This document shows positions 1 to 10,231 of a stretch of 25,253 nt of DNA, in pieces (position 1 is the first letter of the stretch; each line of letters starts with the position of its first letter). The notes under the pieces are model-generated. The model did no database searches. It saw nothing but the letters and a program-made list of their open reading frames with translations, and had not been told where the DNA came from. Made by a program: the position numbers and the translations under genes. Source of the stretch: Gyrodactylus bullatarudis (Eukaryota; Platyhelminthes; Monogenea; Gyrodactylidea; Gyrodactylidae); the NCBI GenBank assembly GCA_012064415.1, contig SSNU01000334.1:1-25253 (forward strand), read 5' to 3'.

Positions 1-1028
1 GAATAACACCCTCCCGGTCAAAACTATACTTAACATTGATATTCTCGCTTTGACCGGATTACAAGTCAAGACAATCTGTGCATTTATTTTTCTAAAGCTT
101 CCAAATGATTCAGATGTTAAAAATGATAATTTTAAAAAACGTTATTTTATCCAACTCCAAGATTAAACCTACATATTTATTAACTATTACTATTCATTTT
201 GTACTTTCAAATCATGAAATAAAGCTTTCTATATAAAAAGAGAAATTAAAAAAATTAGAAATTCCCAACCTTCAACCAGATCCAGACCAAGAAAAAGTAA
301 TATGGCGGAAGGAAACCAAGATCAGAAAAAGATAACCAGATATTTCTCTTAAAATTAATACTAATAGAACTCAGATAATTAAACTCAAACCATTATTTTT
401 CAAAATCCTGTTTAGCATGGTCTATTCCATTGAAAGACCGTATACAAATGTACAAAGAACCAGTATGGTAACCACATGGTAACTCTCCCACCACCAAATG
501 TACTCGCATAATACCAACACCAAGAAAACTACAGAGAAGTACCAAAAGAAGCACACACGCACTCACCTCTAAGAAGGTGAACAAAAAGAAGGGCCAATCA
601 GATCAATTATCATCATTTCTTGTAATTTTTGTATATAAATCTGGCATGTAAAATCTGAAGAGTATGCCACGAAATAAAGCGCTATTCTTTTAACAAACCT
701 GGCATCGCTTTTCTTTATGAAAAATTGAAGAAATTTTATTCTGATGAATTCTTAGTGTTGTGAATACAGGCTTCAGAATTTTTTTTAAAATAATATGAAG
801 TTTTCATACGTTGATTCATTTAATGATTATTAAATAAATATAGGAGAATGTAGAATAAAATGAAAATACTCACGAGGTTCTGTTAGTAAAGGTTTTAGAA
901 TTCCTCTATTTGGTTTTTCTGCACTCATTTCTATTAGAAATTTTCAATTTATTTCAAAATTAAAGATAATCTATTGAACTAGTACAAACAAAATATTGAG
1001 ACTTTTTCAATTTTGTTTTCTCTTGTAG
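1..1028. other. 5' flank of YARS2, no gene recognised
   Basis: AT-rich flank. It contains a 9-bp inverted repeat (CCGGTCAAA at 14-22, complement at 49-57), a CCAAT box and a TATATAA string near 593 and 632, and the hammerhead-like motif listed separately. A 63-codon minus-strand ORF at 393-584 has a hydrophobic start but no family signature or splice context, and I treat it as chance. No other gene is visible. Confidence 0.5.
642..700 (+). ncRNA. Hammerhead-ribozyme-like motif, decayed copy
   Basis: The conserved core strings CTGAAGA (655-661) and GAAA (671-674) are separated by 9 nt, as in a hammerhead with a minimal stem II (G-C and U-A around a 5-nt loop). The loop ATGCC (664-668) is the complement of GGCAT (643-647) just upstream, the same relation found in the copies at 15158 and 22426. 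A short stem III (AUA/UAU) follows. Pairing at the expected cleavage position is imperfect, so this copy may be inactive. A CCAAT box and TATATAA lie upstream, as in the copy at 22426, suggesting a relic of a Penelope-like element terminal repeat. Family and core are established knowledge; the assignment is inference. Confidence 0.4.
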
Positions 1029-1037
1029 ATAATTCAA
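1011..1037 (+). promoter_or_regulatory. 3' splice-site-like signal just before the YARS2 start
   Basis: A pyrimidine-rich run ending in TTGTAG (AG at 1027-1028) lies only nine bases before the ATG at 1038. It looks like a 3' splice site. It could accept an upstream untranslated exon, or a spliced leader if the organism trans-splices. The sequence alone cannot separate these. Confidence 0.35.
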
Positions 1038-4000
1038 ATGACAAAATTTTTGGAATCTAGTATATTCAAAAATATCCGTAGATTTAACAGTGTAAACGCG
1101 TTCGAAATTTTTCAATCGATTAAGCCAGATAACTCGTTAGTGATTCAACTCATATTTCAGGTGTAAATACTTGGAAAAATATCTCTTAGAAGAGAAGAGA
1201 ACTTTTTACTGTGGCTTTGATCCTTCTGCTCCCAGTTTGCAGTTTGGGAATCTTGCTCCTTTAATTGGGCTTCTAAGATCAGTCAAAAATGTACATAATG
1301 CATTGCTGCTCATCGGTGATTTTACAGTCAAAGTTGGAGATCCTTCTGGTAGAAAAACCGAAAGGGAATTTAAAGAAAGTGGTTATTACGAAAATAATTC
1401 CAAAGAACTAGAAAAATTCTTTGAAAAAATGATTGAAAATATACGCAATTCTTCATTAAAAGACTATCGAAATATTTCGATTAATATTGTCAAAAATTCT
1501 GACTGGCTCAGTTTAATGACCCTTATGGATTTTACTGATTTCCCTTGCAAGGATATTCGTGTCAAGGAGGTTCTTAGTAAAGAGTCTATGCAAACAAGAC
1601 TCAATAATTCAAATGACAGTCTAACCTGTAAAGAATTCATATATCCTCTGTTACAAGCCTATGATTTTTATCACTTGTATAAAAATTATCATTGCACCAT
1701 TCAGATTGGAGGCTCAGATCAAACTGGAAACTTTACCATTGGACACGAGTTGATAAGGAAAGCAGAAAACTTTAAGACTTTTGGTCTCTTTGTCCCTCTT
1801 TTGACTAACAGCGACGGCATCAAATGGGGCAAGAGTGAAAATGACCAAGATCGCATTTGGCTCTCCCAAAACGTTCAGTCAAGCTTTCACCTTTACCAGA
1901 AAATTTTGAATTTGCCAGACTCCTTGGTTTGCCGAGAAAAATTTTTGCAGTCAGTCTCTCTACTCGATAATCAAGATATTAACCAAATAAAAATGGAACA
2001 TTTAGTAAGCACGCGTATTTTCTATCCATTCAACCTGGCTATATCATAACCAAGAAATTTTTTACCCCTATAGAAAAAACCAGAGGCGAGGCTCTTGCAG
2101 AGAGAACTGGCAAATCACCTTCTCGAGATTCTTCACGGAGGTTAGCTTGATATTCTAAGATTATATACGATTTGTAAGTCTATTTCGTACAGTAGAAGAG
2201 TTAATTTCATAGGACATTGTATTTCAATTTCATGTGATAAAACTCTCAATTTAACCTATAAATTATCATCTAAAGGATCAAATTTGTGAAAAAGATTTGT
2301 AAAAACAATTTTATTTTCATCCTTTTTTATTAATGGTCATTTATGCAATCCATAGATTCCTCAATTTTATTTTTTGAATATGCTTTTGATTGGTTTTTTA
2401 ATTATTAATTCAAATGCCCTGTTATTGTAAACATTCATTCCTCGTATAAGAGCAGGGATTATCGAGCTCTATTCTGAAGGTAACCCACCGTTCACTGCCC
2501 GTTTATGGTTATCTTCACAACAAGCAGTTCCGAAACCTAAATGTGATTGCCAGATAGAAGGGAAAACAAAGTGGATTAATTATGGTTTATAGATTTTATC
2601 CTTTAGATAACAATTTATAGATTGTCTATAACGTTGTTCGCTTGCTGCCTGACTATGTTGTCTTCTGGCTTGTATTGGTCTGTTTGTAGAAAGAGGAGAA
2701 AAGGGTGTAGTATTTCTTAAAGAGCAAGGATTATAAAAATTATAGTGATTGTTACAATAATTAGAATTATTAGAGTAATAACTCTGATAATATAATTCAT
2801 CACTTGAAGGAAAATTAAAATAAAGATTAGAATAAAAAACATTTAGATTACCCTGATAGCGAACAACGTTATAGACAATCTATGCCGAACAGCTCCCTGA
2901 AGAACTACTTGGTTCAAAATTATAACAATTTATAGGTTAAATTGAGAGTTTTATCACATGAAACTGAAATTGATCCTTCTACTCTGCTAAATAAATAGAC
3001 TTGCGAATGATATATAGTGTTATTTATTGAACAAATAATAATAATTTGATTGGTTTATTATCCTAGGACCACAGATGCAAATGGCCAATCTTATAACAAG
3101 ACTGATTTTTCATAACGGCAAGAAAAATTTCAACTCAGTTGATCAAATTTTCGATTCAGGTCTAGCCGATGATTCGGAAATTCGTAACCTCTTCGTATCC
3201 ATAACGAATTTCGCCGAGGATTATCCGGAGAGAAAATTCCATCCAGTCCTGCCAGTCGCCTATGTTGAGGAGTCTGATTTTTCCCAGCCAAAAAGATTCC
3301 TGAATCTTCTCAGTGGAATTTTATCCTTAAACTCGAATGAACCCGAGAAAAGTTTGTCTAATCGATTTTATAATTGAATGTATAACTTTGGTTCAGCATA
3401 GTATTGAGCATAGCCACTGATATCATGGTTAGTTTCTACGAGAATATTTTAGCCCAGATTCTTAGGTGTTTTTAATCGCCCATCTACTTCATAGTATAAC
3501 CACGATATTAATTTTTTTATTTTAATTATAAAAATCTTGGATTTTTCACTAATAAATTATTATACAGCTAAAAAAGAAAAAGCGTTATAGAATTTTTAGA
3601 TTAAATAGTTTTTTACATGTTGAGGGAAAATTGAAATTTGTATCAACCTAATCGATACCAAGGATCTATTAGGATAGGGTGAAATTTTTAACCTCATATT
3701 AGTACCAACTTTTGAGTTTGAACTTTCAATTCTAAGCATTATTTCGTATTGAAGCATGTGCCGCAAAGGCTTCACCACTATGCCATTCAGTTTTTTCCAA
3801 ATTTTTTCAAATCGCCACTCAATTTTTAATAAATTTGCACTACGCAATCACTAAAATCCGGAATTTCTTGGCCATATAATGAATATCCCAAGATTTATCT
3901 TCAAAAATAGTAATCTTATCATCAAGAGGGCCTTCATGGTTGATTTCGTTATTTTTTCATTTCCGTTGGGATATTGTGGGAAAAATGGGCAATGACATTC

Positions 4001-7000
4001 ACACTTTAAAAATATGCAAAACATGATCTGAGTATTAAATTTCTGTCGGTATATAAGGATAGGTAATTTTATTCACCAAAGGTACATTTCTTTATGATTC
4101 ATCAGTAGTGACACATAAATAATGATAAAAGTTTTAAATTCATTGAAAATACTATTTTACAAATTTTGAAAGAAGCATAGTAAAAGTTGAAAAATATAAG
4201 AATATAATGTGAGCTGAAAAAACACCAAAAACTCTTCAATAAATAGTAACAGTGAAGAGAAAGGTGAAAAAGCTCTCATAGGCCAGGGTAATTGAAGGTT
4301 ATAAGAGTAGTTTTTCTGAACACACAGATTTGGCTTAAAGTGATTGATGAAGAATTTCTCCTTCACCCACAAATCCGTGCTGTCATCACCCGCATTTTTA
4401 TACAAAATTGAGAAATTGGAAATTGAAGCTTGGTTGTTCTTCTGTTTGATGTGTCTGGTCACCGCTGTATCCTTCTTCAGGTGATCGTTTGATCTTGTTG
4501 ACAATTTCCTAATAGTACGTCCTACTAAATTTTATCAGAAAAGTAAGTACTCTCGTGAGTTGTTCGGAGAAAAAAAATTTCACCCTAGCCTATTCAATAC
4601 CAACGAAATGAAATGTTTTCAATCTAGATAACCCTTAGATGGTTAAGGGTCTTTTCAAGTGAATTACACTATTATTACATTATTTAAAGATACATTTTTT
4701 TCGAATTGATCTCCAGCTCCTATCATATTCCAAAGATTTCTTAAAAATTGATTAAAAATGATATGAGTTAAGAATTCATTAAAGATAATAATTCACAAAT
4801 TATAAAAGAATTAGTAAAAGTCAGAGAATATCAGAACATGATGTAAGCTGAAAAAAGATCAAAACTCTCCAATAATATTTACAAAGTTTTTAATGAATAA
4901 ATAGTTAATGAAAAATAGTAAAATTGATTTACAAAATAGAGAAGAAAAATTAAAAATTTTGTCAAACAATGAGTAAACATATGAAAAAATGAAAATTAAT
5001 TTTTTAATCAAAAGAACTATTCTTTTCTGTCTATTGACCCCGTTGAAGCTCAACAAAAATTACGTTTTTTAACTTGAAATTAAAAGAAATTCAGCATTAG
5101 GCCTTTTGAATCCATTCTTTCTATCTTGATATTCCCTAGAGATTTTCAACCACAATTATCCAACAAGTGAATTAAGTTTTCAATAGAACTCAGATCAGGT
5201 TTATTTGCTCTATAGCCTTTAAGGGTTGAGAGCATGCTGTTTCTAAAGAGATTAGAGAAAAACTACAGCAGCTGAAGATGGGTTTGAAAGCTCCTTTTAA
5301 TTTTTCAGGTCACCTTCAAGTCTGTAGACTTTCGAAGACTATACCCAGAATAGCTTTTAGTTTGCTGAATTTCTTTTGAAAAATTTAACGTGAAATGATA
5401 CTCCTAAATTTTAAAGAACCACGAAATTTTTCAATAAAAATTCGAAACTCGATACTGTAAATAACAGAAAAACTCTAATAATGAAATCAATAACATTTTT
5501 CTAGTATTCTTCTCAATCAACCCTGCTATATATATTCGATATATATCACTTACTCTTATCTCTCACACACATCTGACCTCATACAACATTACTAGAGAAT
5601 ACACAGAGGTCTTTCAAGAGTTTTTGTAAATATTGACATTAAAATTTCTTTGAGTTTATCATGTCATTCAATCCAGTATTTTCAATGCATTTCTAAAATA
5701 AATTTGATAGAGAGAGTACAACCACAGTTCCATTGAGGGTTTTTTATGTCATGTTAAACCCCCACCCTCGTATTAGTACGAAATTGATTTTCATGTAAAA
5801 ACTATGTAACGTAATCAAATTATGAATGAAATTTTATTTTGATTCTCATTGGTTGATATATGAAATGTGTACTTTCTCTATATAGTTTGTTAATTCATCA
5901 GGCTTGAAAGACCCAACTTGTTATCGCTCTGATTGATTAACTCAATAAAGGTTTATTATTTTATTGATTTATTCGTTATAGAGGAGTTGAGGGTTCTCTT
6001 GTTGAGATGATTACGATAATATATACAATATAAAATATATGTATTACAGATAAATGGAATAGATTATGTGAAACAACACTTGTATTAAATGGAGTCAAAC
6101 TGAATCTACCAAAGATACCCGATGATTTTGCTCTTCCTCAACAAGTCTATAGCAGTAGTCTAAAGTACAAATCAAGTATCTTATCTATAGGTAAGTTATT
6201 TTCTTTTAAAGTATTGTAACCCGACACATCAAATTAGTTAAGCAAGAGACACAACTTCTTTTGCTATTATCATCATCCATCTACAATTATCTTTCAAGAT
6301 GCAATCATAATCTGTAAAGTTAATTATTATTGATTTGAGTTTTTTTTCTTTCATTGCAACAGCCTTGAGTAAGATGTTTCTTGGTGACAATTCATGGGGA
6401 CTCGAAAGAAGTTGACAGTTTTCGTAGAATCCTTAGTAAACCTGGAAACCAAATATTCATTTTATCACTTAAGAGTAAATAGATAGATAACTCATCTCTG
6501 GCAACAGAACATAAAAATAACCCTTGGGATACTGAAATATTCCTTGAACAGATTTAAATAATCTGACTAAGCTTGTGGAATTTTTCGCTCAGCGAACTCG
6601 ATTATTTAATGCATCAATTATCAAGAAGAAGTAAATAAAATTATCTAAGGTCATTTTGAAATAAGTGAACTGTTTTGTTTCTATTGAACTTTGGGACACC
6701 TCTTCTCCTGAGTGATTTATAAAAATAGTCTTTATCACATATCACAAGTATCCTAGGAATAAATTTCAGGAATTCAATTTTAGAAATTACAAAATGCTTA
6801 GTCTTACAAGATATTTAATAAAAAAAGATAATTCAAGTTATTATTTCTTCAATGGTGACGTAGCAGAACTGAAATTTCATTTCAAGGTATCAAACAACAA
6901 AATAAAATCTGACCACTTTTTTATTTTTAAGAGTTTTTGATTCATGATTGTTTGATGTACTTTTATTTCATGAATGATTTAATAATTTGTACAAAAACAT

Positions 7001-8083
7001 AGCAGGATCTTTGGTGGGAGAAAAACATTGTCGAAATGAAAGTTAAGAATATTTTTGCTCTATCAGAGTTAACCCTTTCGATACCAGAGGTCATATATGA
7101 CCTCTATGTTCAAACTGACTTTTTTTGAAACATTTTTTCATAATTATTCTTTGATAGTATATCACAAACACTATCTTAGTTTGCTATCATGCTACATTTT
7201 TGCTAGCCAGGCATAAGAATGCCATAGATATTTGAACTTTTACCGAAGAAAGTAGAATTGCTTAAATCATGATTCTTTTTGATCGAAGTTATTAAACTTA
7301 TCAATGTTCAGAGATAATAAGATTAATTTCTGTAGAAGCTAAGTAGTTAATCCAAAACAAGGTATATTTTTTATGCATGAAATCAATGAGCAGTTCCATC
7401 AATATTCTCGTGAAAATGGGGCGAGTTTCAACCCCATTTTTACCTTAGATCTTCAATATCTAGGTTATTTTGTAATAAGATCGAATGAAATTTAAAAGAT
7501 ATCCTTTTTAACATTAATTTCCACTTTAAATTGGATGGGAATTTCAATATAAATCAGACCCTGATGAAATTATGTGTAAGAAAAAATTTTCATAAAATTT
7601 TGTCCTAGTAAATGTTTTTTATCATCACATTTTAGGTTATTCTGTGAGAGAATTAAGCCTGATACTTTATTTGTTCAGCTATGGTATCGAAAGGGTTAAT
7701 GCAAAAATTGTTCCCATCAATCATGTCTCAATCAAACGTTGGGTCAAGACATTGACTCCTATTAGAATCCTCTCAAGGAACTGAATTAGACTATGATCAA
7801 TCAAGTTAAAAATCTACCTCTAAGGAGTTTCCTTGTCAAAAATTCCTCTGATAATTTTGATAAAACGAATTCTGACTAAAAAATGAAGACGTTTAGCTGT
7901 TTGGTTCAATAAACAAATCTTTTTTCCAGAATCTTCCATCAATACTCCAGATTTTAACAAAAAGTTTAATCGATTTCCATTGTTTTCATTTTCTTTTCAG
8001 GGAAACGCAATCACTGGATATTGTACCATGCTGGAACCTGTGTAAACAAGGAAGTGTCAAAAACCAATTCAGCTTTTCAATAA
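1038..8083 (+). CDS. YARS2: Mitochondrial tyrosyl-tRNA synthetase, complete, six exons
   Basis: Charges mitochondrial tRNA-Tyr with tyrosine in the matrix. Exons: 1038-1135, 1161-2004, 2074-2140, 3067-3351, 6050-6190, 8001-8083. All phases agree and give about 505 residues (human protein 477). Residues 1-33 form a basic presequence-like start. The class I core follows: YCGFDP (49-54), HIGH-equivalent QFGN (60-63), VGDPSGR, QAYDF, GGSDQ (216-220) and KMSKS-equivalent KWGKS (254-258). Exon 3 (KKPEARLL...ILHG) and exon 4 match the anticodon-binding helical domain. Exons 5-6 carry the S4-type RNA-binding end, with LNGV and SIGKRN matching human SINH and KIGKRN. The ATG at 1038 is chosen because FEIFQSIKPD aligns with the conserved stretch before the core. 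Exon 4's donor (3352, GTTTGT) is the least certain; the alternative at 3313 makes the S4 domain too short. Both histidines of the HIGH motif are replaced. Confidence 0.92.
1136..1160 (+). other. 25-nt intron 1 of YARS2
   Basis: The upstream frame (ATG at 1038) reaches a stop at 1164, while the synthetase core lies in another frame. Removing 1136-1160, which starts GTTAGT and ends TTTCAG, joins the two exactly: a split serine codon (TC+G), then CKYLEKYLL. I found no other GT in exon 1 with the right phase. The join also keeps the spacing to YCGFDP seen in relatives. Confidence 0.75.
2176..3002. mobile_element. Inverted-repeat transposable element in YARS2 intron 3
   Basis: The ends share AAGTCTATTT in inverted orientation (2176 and 3002). 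A perfect 34-bp inverted repeat lies at 2231-2264 and 2927-2960, and a second perfect 24-bp pair is nested inside at 2619-2642 and 2858-2881. There is no ORF. It fills most of the 926-nt intron (2141-3066). It is probably a non-autonomous DNA element; the superfamily was not determined. Confidence 0.65.
4110..4504 (-). pseudogene. Penelope-like element 3' fragment with GIY-YIG tail
   Basis: Minus-strand reading frame 4504-4157 encodes the C-terminal half of a GIY-YIG endonuclease of a Penelope-like retroelement. The block SNFSILYKNAGDDSTDLWVK followed by KFFINHFKPNLCVQKN matches the plus-strand PLE at 21643 (TNFSILFQAN...AEAHFIKKLNSVLCKQK), including the E/K...F.I...LN pattern. The N-terminal GIY and YIG motifs and all of the RT are missing, so this is a dead 5'-truncated insertion. 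The segment below 4190 is the element's AT-rich 3' tail, shared with 4740-4870 and 16260-16512. Confidence 0.7.
4740..4870 (-). repeat. Second Penelope-like 3' tail copy
   Basis: This segment is similar to 4110-4240: AATTCATT...AATAATTCACAAATT...AAAGAATTAGTAAAAGTCAGAGAATATC, then ATGATGTAAGCTGAAAAAA and AAAACTCTCCAATAA. It is a severely truncated copy of the same retroelement tail in the same orientation, about 600 bp from the first. It has no coding remnant. Confidence 0.5.
7069..7699. mobile_element. piggyBac-type MITE in YARS2 intron 5
   Basis: TTAA target duplications (7069-7072 and 7696-7699) flank perfect 14-bp terminal inverted repeats reading CCCTTTCGATACCA inward. A subterminal palindrome AGAGGTCATATATGACCTCT follows the left end. 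TTAA duplication with CCC-starting ends is the piggyBac signature. The 623-bp interior has no transposase reading frame, so it would depend on a transposase in trans. It lies inside the 1,810-nt intron 6191-8000. Confidence 0.85.
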
Positions 8084-8084
8084 A
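8079..8084 (+). terminator. AATAAA polyadenylation signal overlapping the YARS2 stop
   Basis: AATAAA spans 8079-8084 and contains the TAA stop (8081-8083). If this signal is used, the 3' UTR would be only a few tens of bases. T-rich sequence follows at 8090-8120. Confidence 0.55.
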
Positions 8085-8437
8085 GATGATATTTTAATTT
8101 TATATAATTTTCCAATTTTTACATTGACCTACTTCATTACGTACCTTGATCAAATCAAGGAAATCAAATTGACAGAAATGTATTTTGAATTTGCTCCAAA
8201 TTTCCATATTACCAACCTTTGAGCACAAAAATTTCGATTGATTTCAGTGTAAAAGAGTGATTAAAAATAGAAACAACATTACTATTGGTTCATTAGTGGT
8301 AATTGAGATCAAAAAAGTGGAGAACCTTTTTCATTTTAAAGTCCGAATACGTCAGGTTTCTTGAACAGACCTATTTGGTCTACAAGTCAGTATAAGTTCT
8401 TAGTTTTTAAAGTGGAAAGTATAGAATTTAAAGCTAG

Positions 8438-9178
8438 TTGACATGAAGATGAGAATTTCTTATTTTTACAAGAAACTCAATATTTTTATCCAGAAAGTCA
8501 GGAAAAAATTTATTTTTTGGATTCCACTATGAAATGAGCTGATTAGTTACGAAAACAAAAAAAATTTTCGAAAAAAATTTAATCTGACCAAAATTGAGCA
8601 GTTTTTCGAATTTCGGAAATGTTTCAAATTTCCACTTTTTCAACTTTCAAATCCAAAATTTTTATCGATTTCAAAGATTTGAAACATTTAAATATTGATA
8701 TTCAGTATCAACATTAGACGAAGATTTCGAATTTGGCCGCAGAATTTGAGAGAAAATTACTCTTTCCGAGAAAAAGTTTAATCTCTATATTTTGGATCAT
8801 TTTCTCTCGTGATAATCGAAAAATTCAAATGGTTCGATTTCCCACCGTAATGACGACTTTCTGAAAATTCCTGCAGGCGAATTCGAAATCTTCGTCTAAT
8901 TCTTCTGATCCTGAATATCAATATTTAACTACTTCAAATCTTTGAAATCGATAAAAATTTTGGATTTGAAAGTTGAAAAAGTGGAAATTTGAAACATTTC
9001 CGAAATTCGAAAAACTGCTCAATTTTGGTCAGATTAAATTTTTTTCGAAAATTTTTTTTGTTTTCGTAACTAATCAGCTCATTTCATAGTGGAATCCAAA
9101 AAATAAATTTTTTCCTGACTTTCTGGATAAAAATATTGAGTTTTTTGTAAAAATAGGAAATTCTCATCTTCATGTCAA
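8438..9178. mobile_element. 741-bp foldback element with 305-bp arms
   Basis: The left arm (8438-8742) and right arm (8871-9178) are near-perfect inverted copies, starting TTGACATGAAGATGAGAA and ending in its complement. The 128-bp centre contains no ORF. Arms this long with almost no divergence point to a recent insertion or ongoing gene conversion. No clear target-site duplication is visible. It lies in the YARS2-plakin intergenic region. Confidence 0.85.
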
Positions 9179-9415
9179 TTAGGTTTACATTTCTGTATGT
9201 TGCATCATGCTTAAGACTCGATTTTTTCTTTCAAGACAATTTTCATCTACATCGACTTAAGAAGTTACATGGATAGTTTGCTAGTTTTTTCAAAATCTGT
9301 TTTTGAATCTTGGAGATACTTTATTTGCCAATCGCTTTTATTTTTGGCTAAATTTTCCTAATTACAAAAAATTGAAATTAAAAATCAGAGTAAAAAATTG
9401 AGAAAATCTTTCTCA

Positions 9416-10066
9416 CATGGGGTGGGGTTATTATCCACATCACTTGTGCAATGAGTCATTAATGACTAATGTTCGTAATGTTATGCAATGCATTCACAGG
9501 ACCCCGTAAGTCCCCCAAACATTTGGATAAACATGGTTTCATCTGGAATCGAAGTAATCTTTCTTACATTACAATTTTTTTGTTATGCATGATATCAGGC
9601 CGTATATTGTCAATCTATTCTGTGTATTGTTTTCCTGTGGGCAATATTTTTCTTCATCCGTAATCATGAAATTGTTAGACGAAATGATACCTAAAATTCG
9701 CACAGACGTTGACAAACTTGTGGATGAAGGTAGAGCCTCATCTGATATTTCTTCTAATCTTGGTAACTCCATTACTCGAGTCTCAAAGACAAGCCAATTG
9801 ATTAGGATTTCAGAAGAAGACTGCGAAAAGGCAGAGAAGCTCAACTTGAAATAGTTCTTGTTTATTATCAAAAATCTTTCTTAGTAAAGTTGAGTTTGAG
9901 GGAGTGAATCAATTCACTATTTCAGATGAAAGCATGTTCAAAGAAAAATGTTTATCCAAATGTTTGGGGGACTTACGGGTTCCTGTGAATGCATTGCATA
10001 ACATTACGAACATTAGTCATTAATGACTCATTGCACAAGTGATGTGGATAATTACCCCACCCCATG
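9416..10066. mobile_element. Foldback element enclosing a short ORF
   Basis: Arms of about 119 bp at 9416-9534 and 9948-10066 are inverted copies with few differences, ending CATGGGGTGGGG. The roughly 413-bp centre carries the ORF at 9585-9854. The terminal repeats and size suit a MITE or a gene-fragment-capturing (Pack-type) element. The superfamily was not determined. Confidence 0.8.
9585..9854 (+). CDS. Uncharacterised ORF inside foldback element, possible captured fragment
   Basis: An 89-codon frame. A hydrophobic start (YIVNLFCVLFSCG) is followed by a helical, charged segment (KLLDEMIPKIRTDVDKLVD, later EEDCEKAEKLNLK). The density of charged heptad-like residues and the exact fit between the two arms suggest coding origin rather than chance. 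I recognise no family. Overlapping frames (9469-9663 plus, 9569-9871 minus) look like shadows. It could be a host exon captured by the element, a degenerate transposon protein, or a chance frame. Expression is not evident from sequence. Confidence 0.3.
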   Translation: MHDIRPYIVNLFCVLFSCGQYFSSSVIMKLLDEMIPKIRTDVDKLVDEGRASSDISSNLGNSITRVSKTSQLIRISEEDCEKAEKLNLK

Positions 10067-10231
10067 TATTTGCAAAATTGGTGACTTGGACCTTCCCATT
10101 TGCAGATATGGTGACAGTGGTAAGCCAAAATACAATTTTGGTTACATTTTTACATTGGATTTGAGGACCCCTAAAATTTAATTCACTTTTGGTTCCCTTT
10201 TATAATAAAAATATTTGAATATTGCATTTAC

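Larger units (their letters stand above)
3352..6049 (+). other. YARS2 intron 4, repeat-bearing
   Basis: A 2.7-kb intron between the helical domain and the S4 domain. It contains two minus-strand PLE tails (entered separately). The rest (3380-4100, 4510-4735, 4880-6040) shows no exon with family similarity. A stretch near 5845-5885 has CCAAT-type (ATTGG) and TATATAG strings like those near the PLE ribozyme motifs, but no hammerhead core follows. Confidence 0.6.

Noticed and set aside
393..584. 63-codon minus-strand ORF with hydrophobic start
   Set aside because: No family similarity, no splice context, and length expected by chance; the cysteine/leucine run follows from local composition.
1171..2049. 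YARS2 as a single-exon protein starting at TTG 1171
   Set aside because: The conserved N-terminus, exon 3, exon 4 and the S4 domain are recovered by splicing; the reading past 2004 is intron.
5877..5905. Possible hammerhead core on the minus strand (CTGATGA near 5900)
   Set aside because: No GAAA at the required distance and no stem I or III pairing.
8248..8355. 36-codon open stretch bounded by TTTCAG and GTTTCT (ITIGSLVVIEIKKVEN)
   Set aside because: It looks exon-like, but no domain is recognised and its phase links to nothing nearby; not strong enough to annotate.
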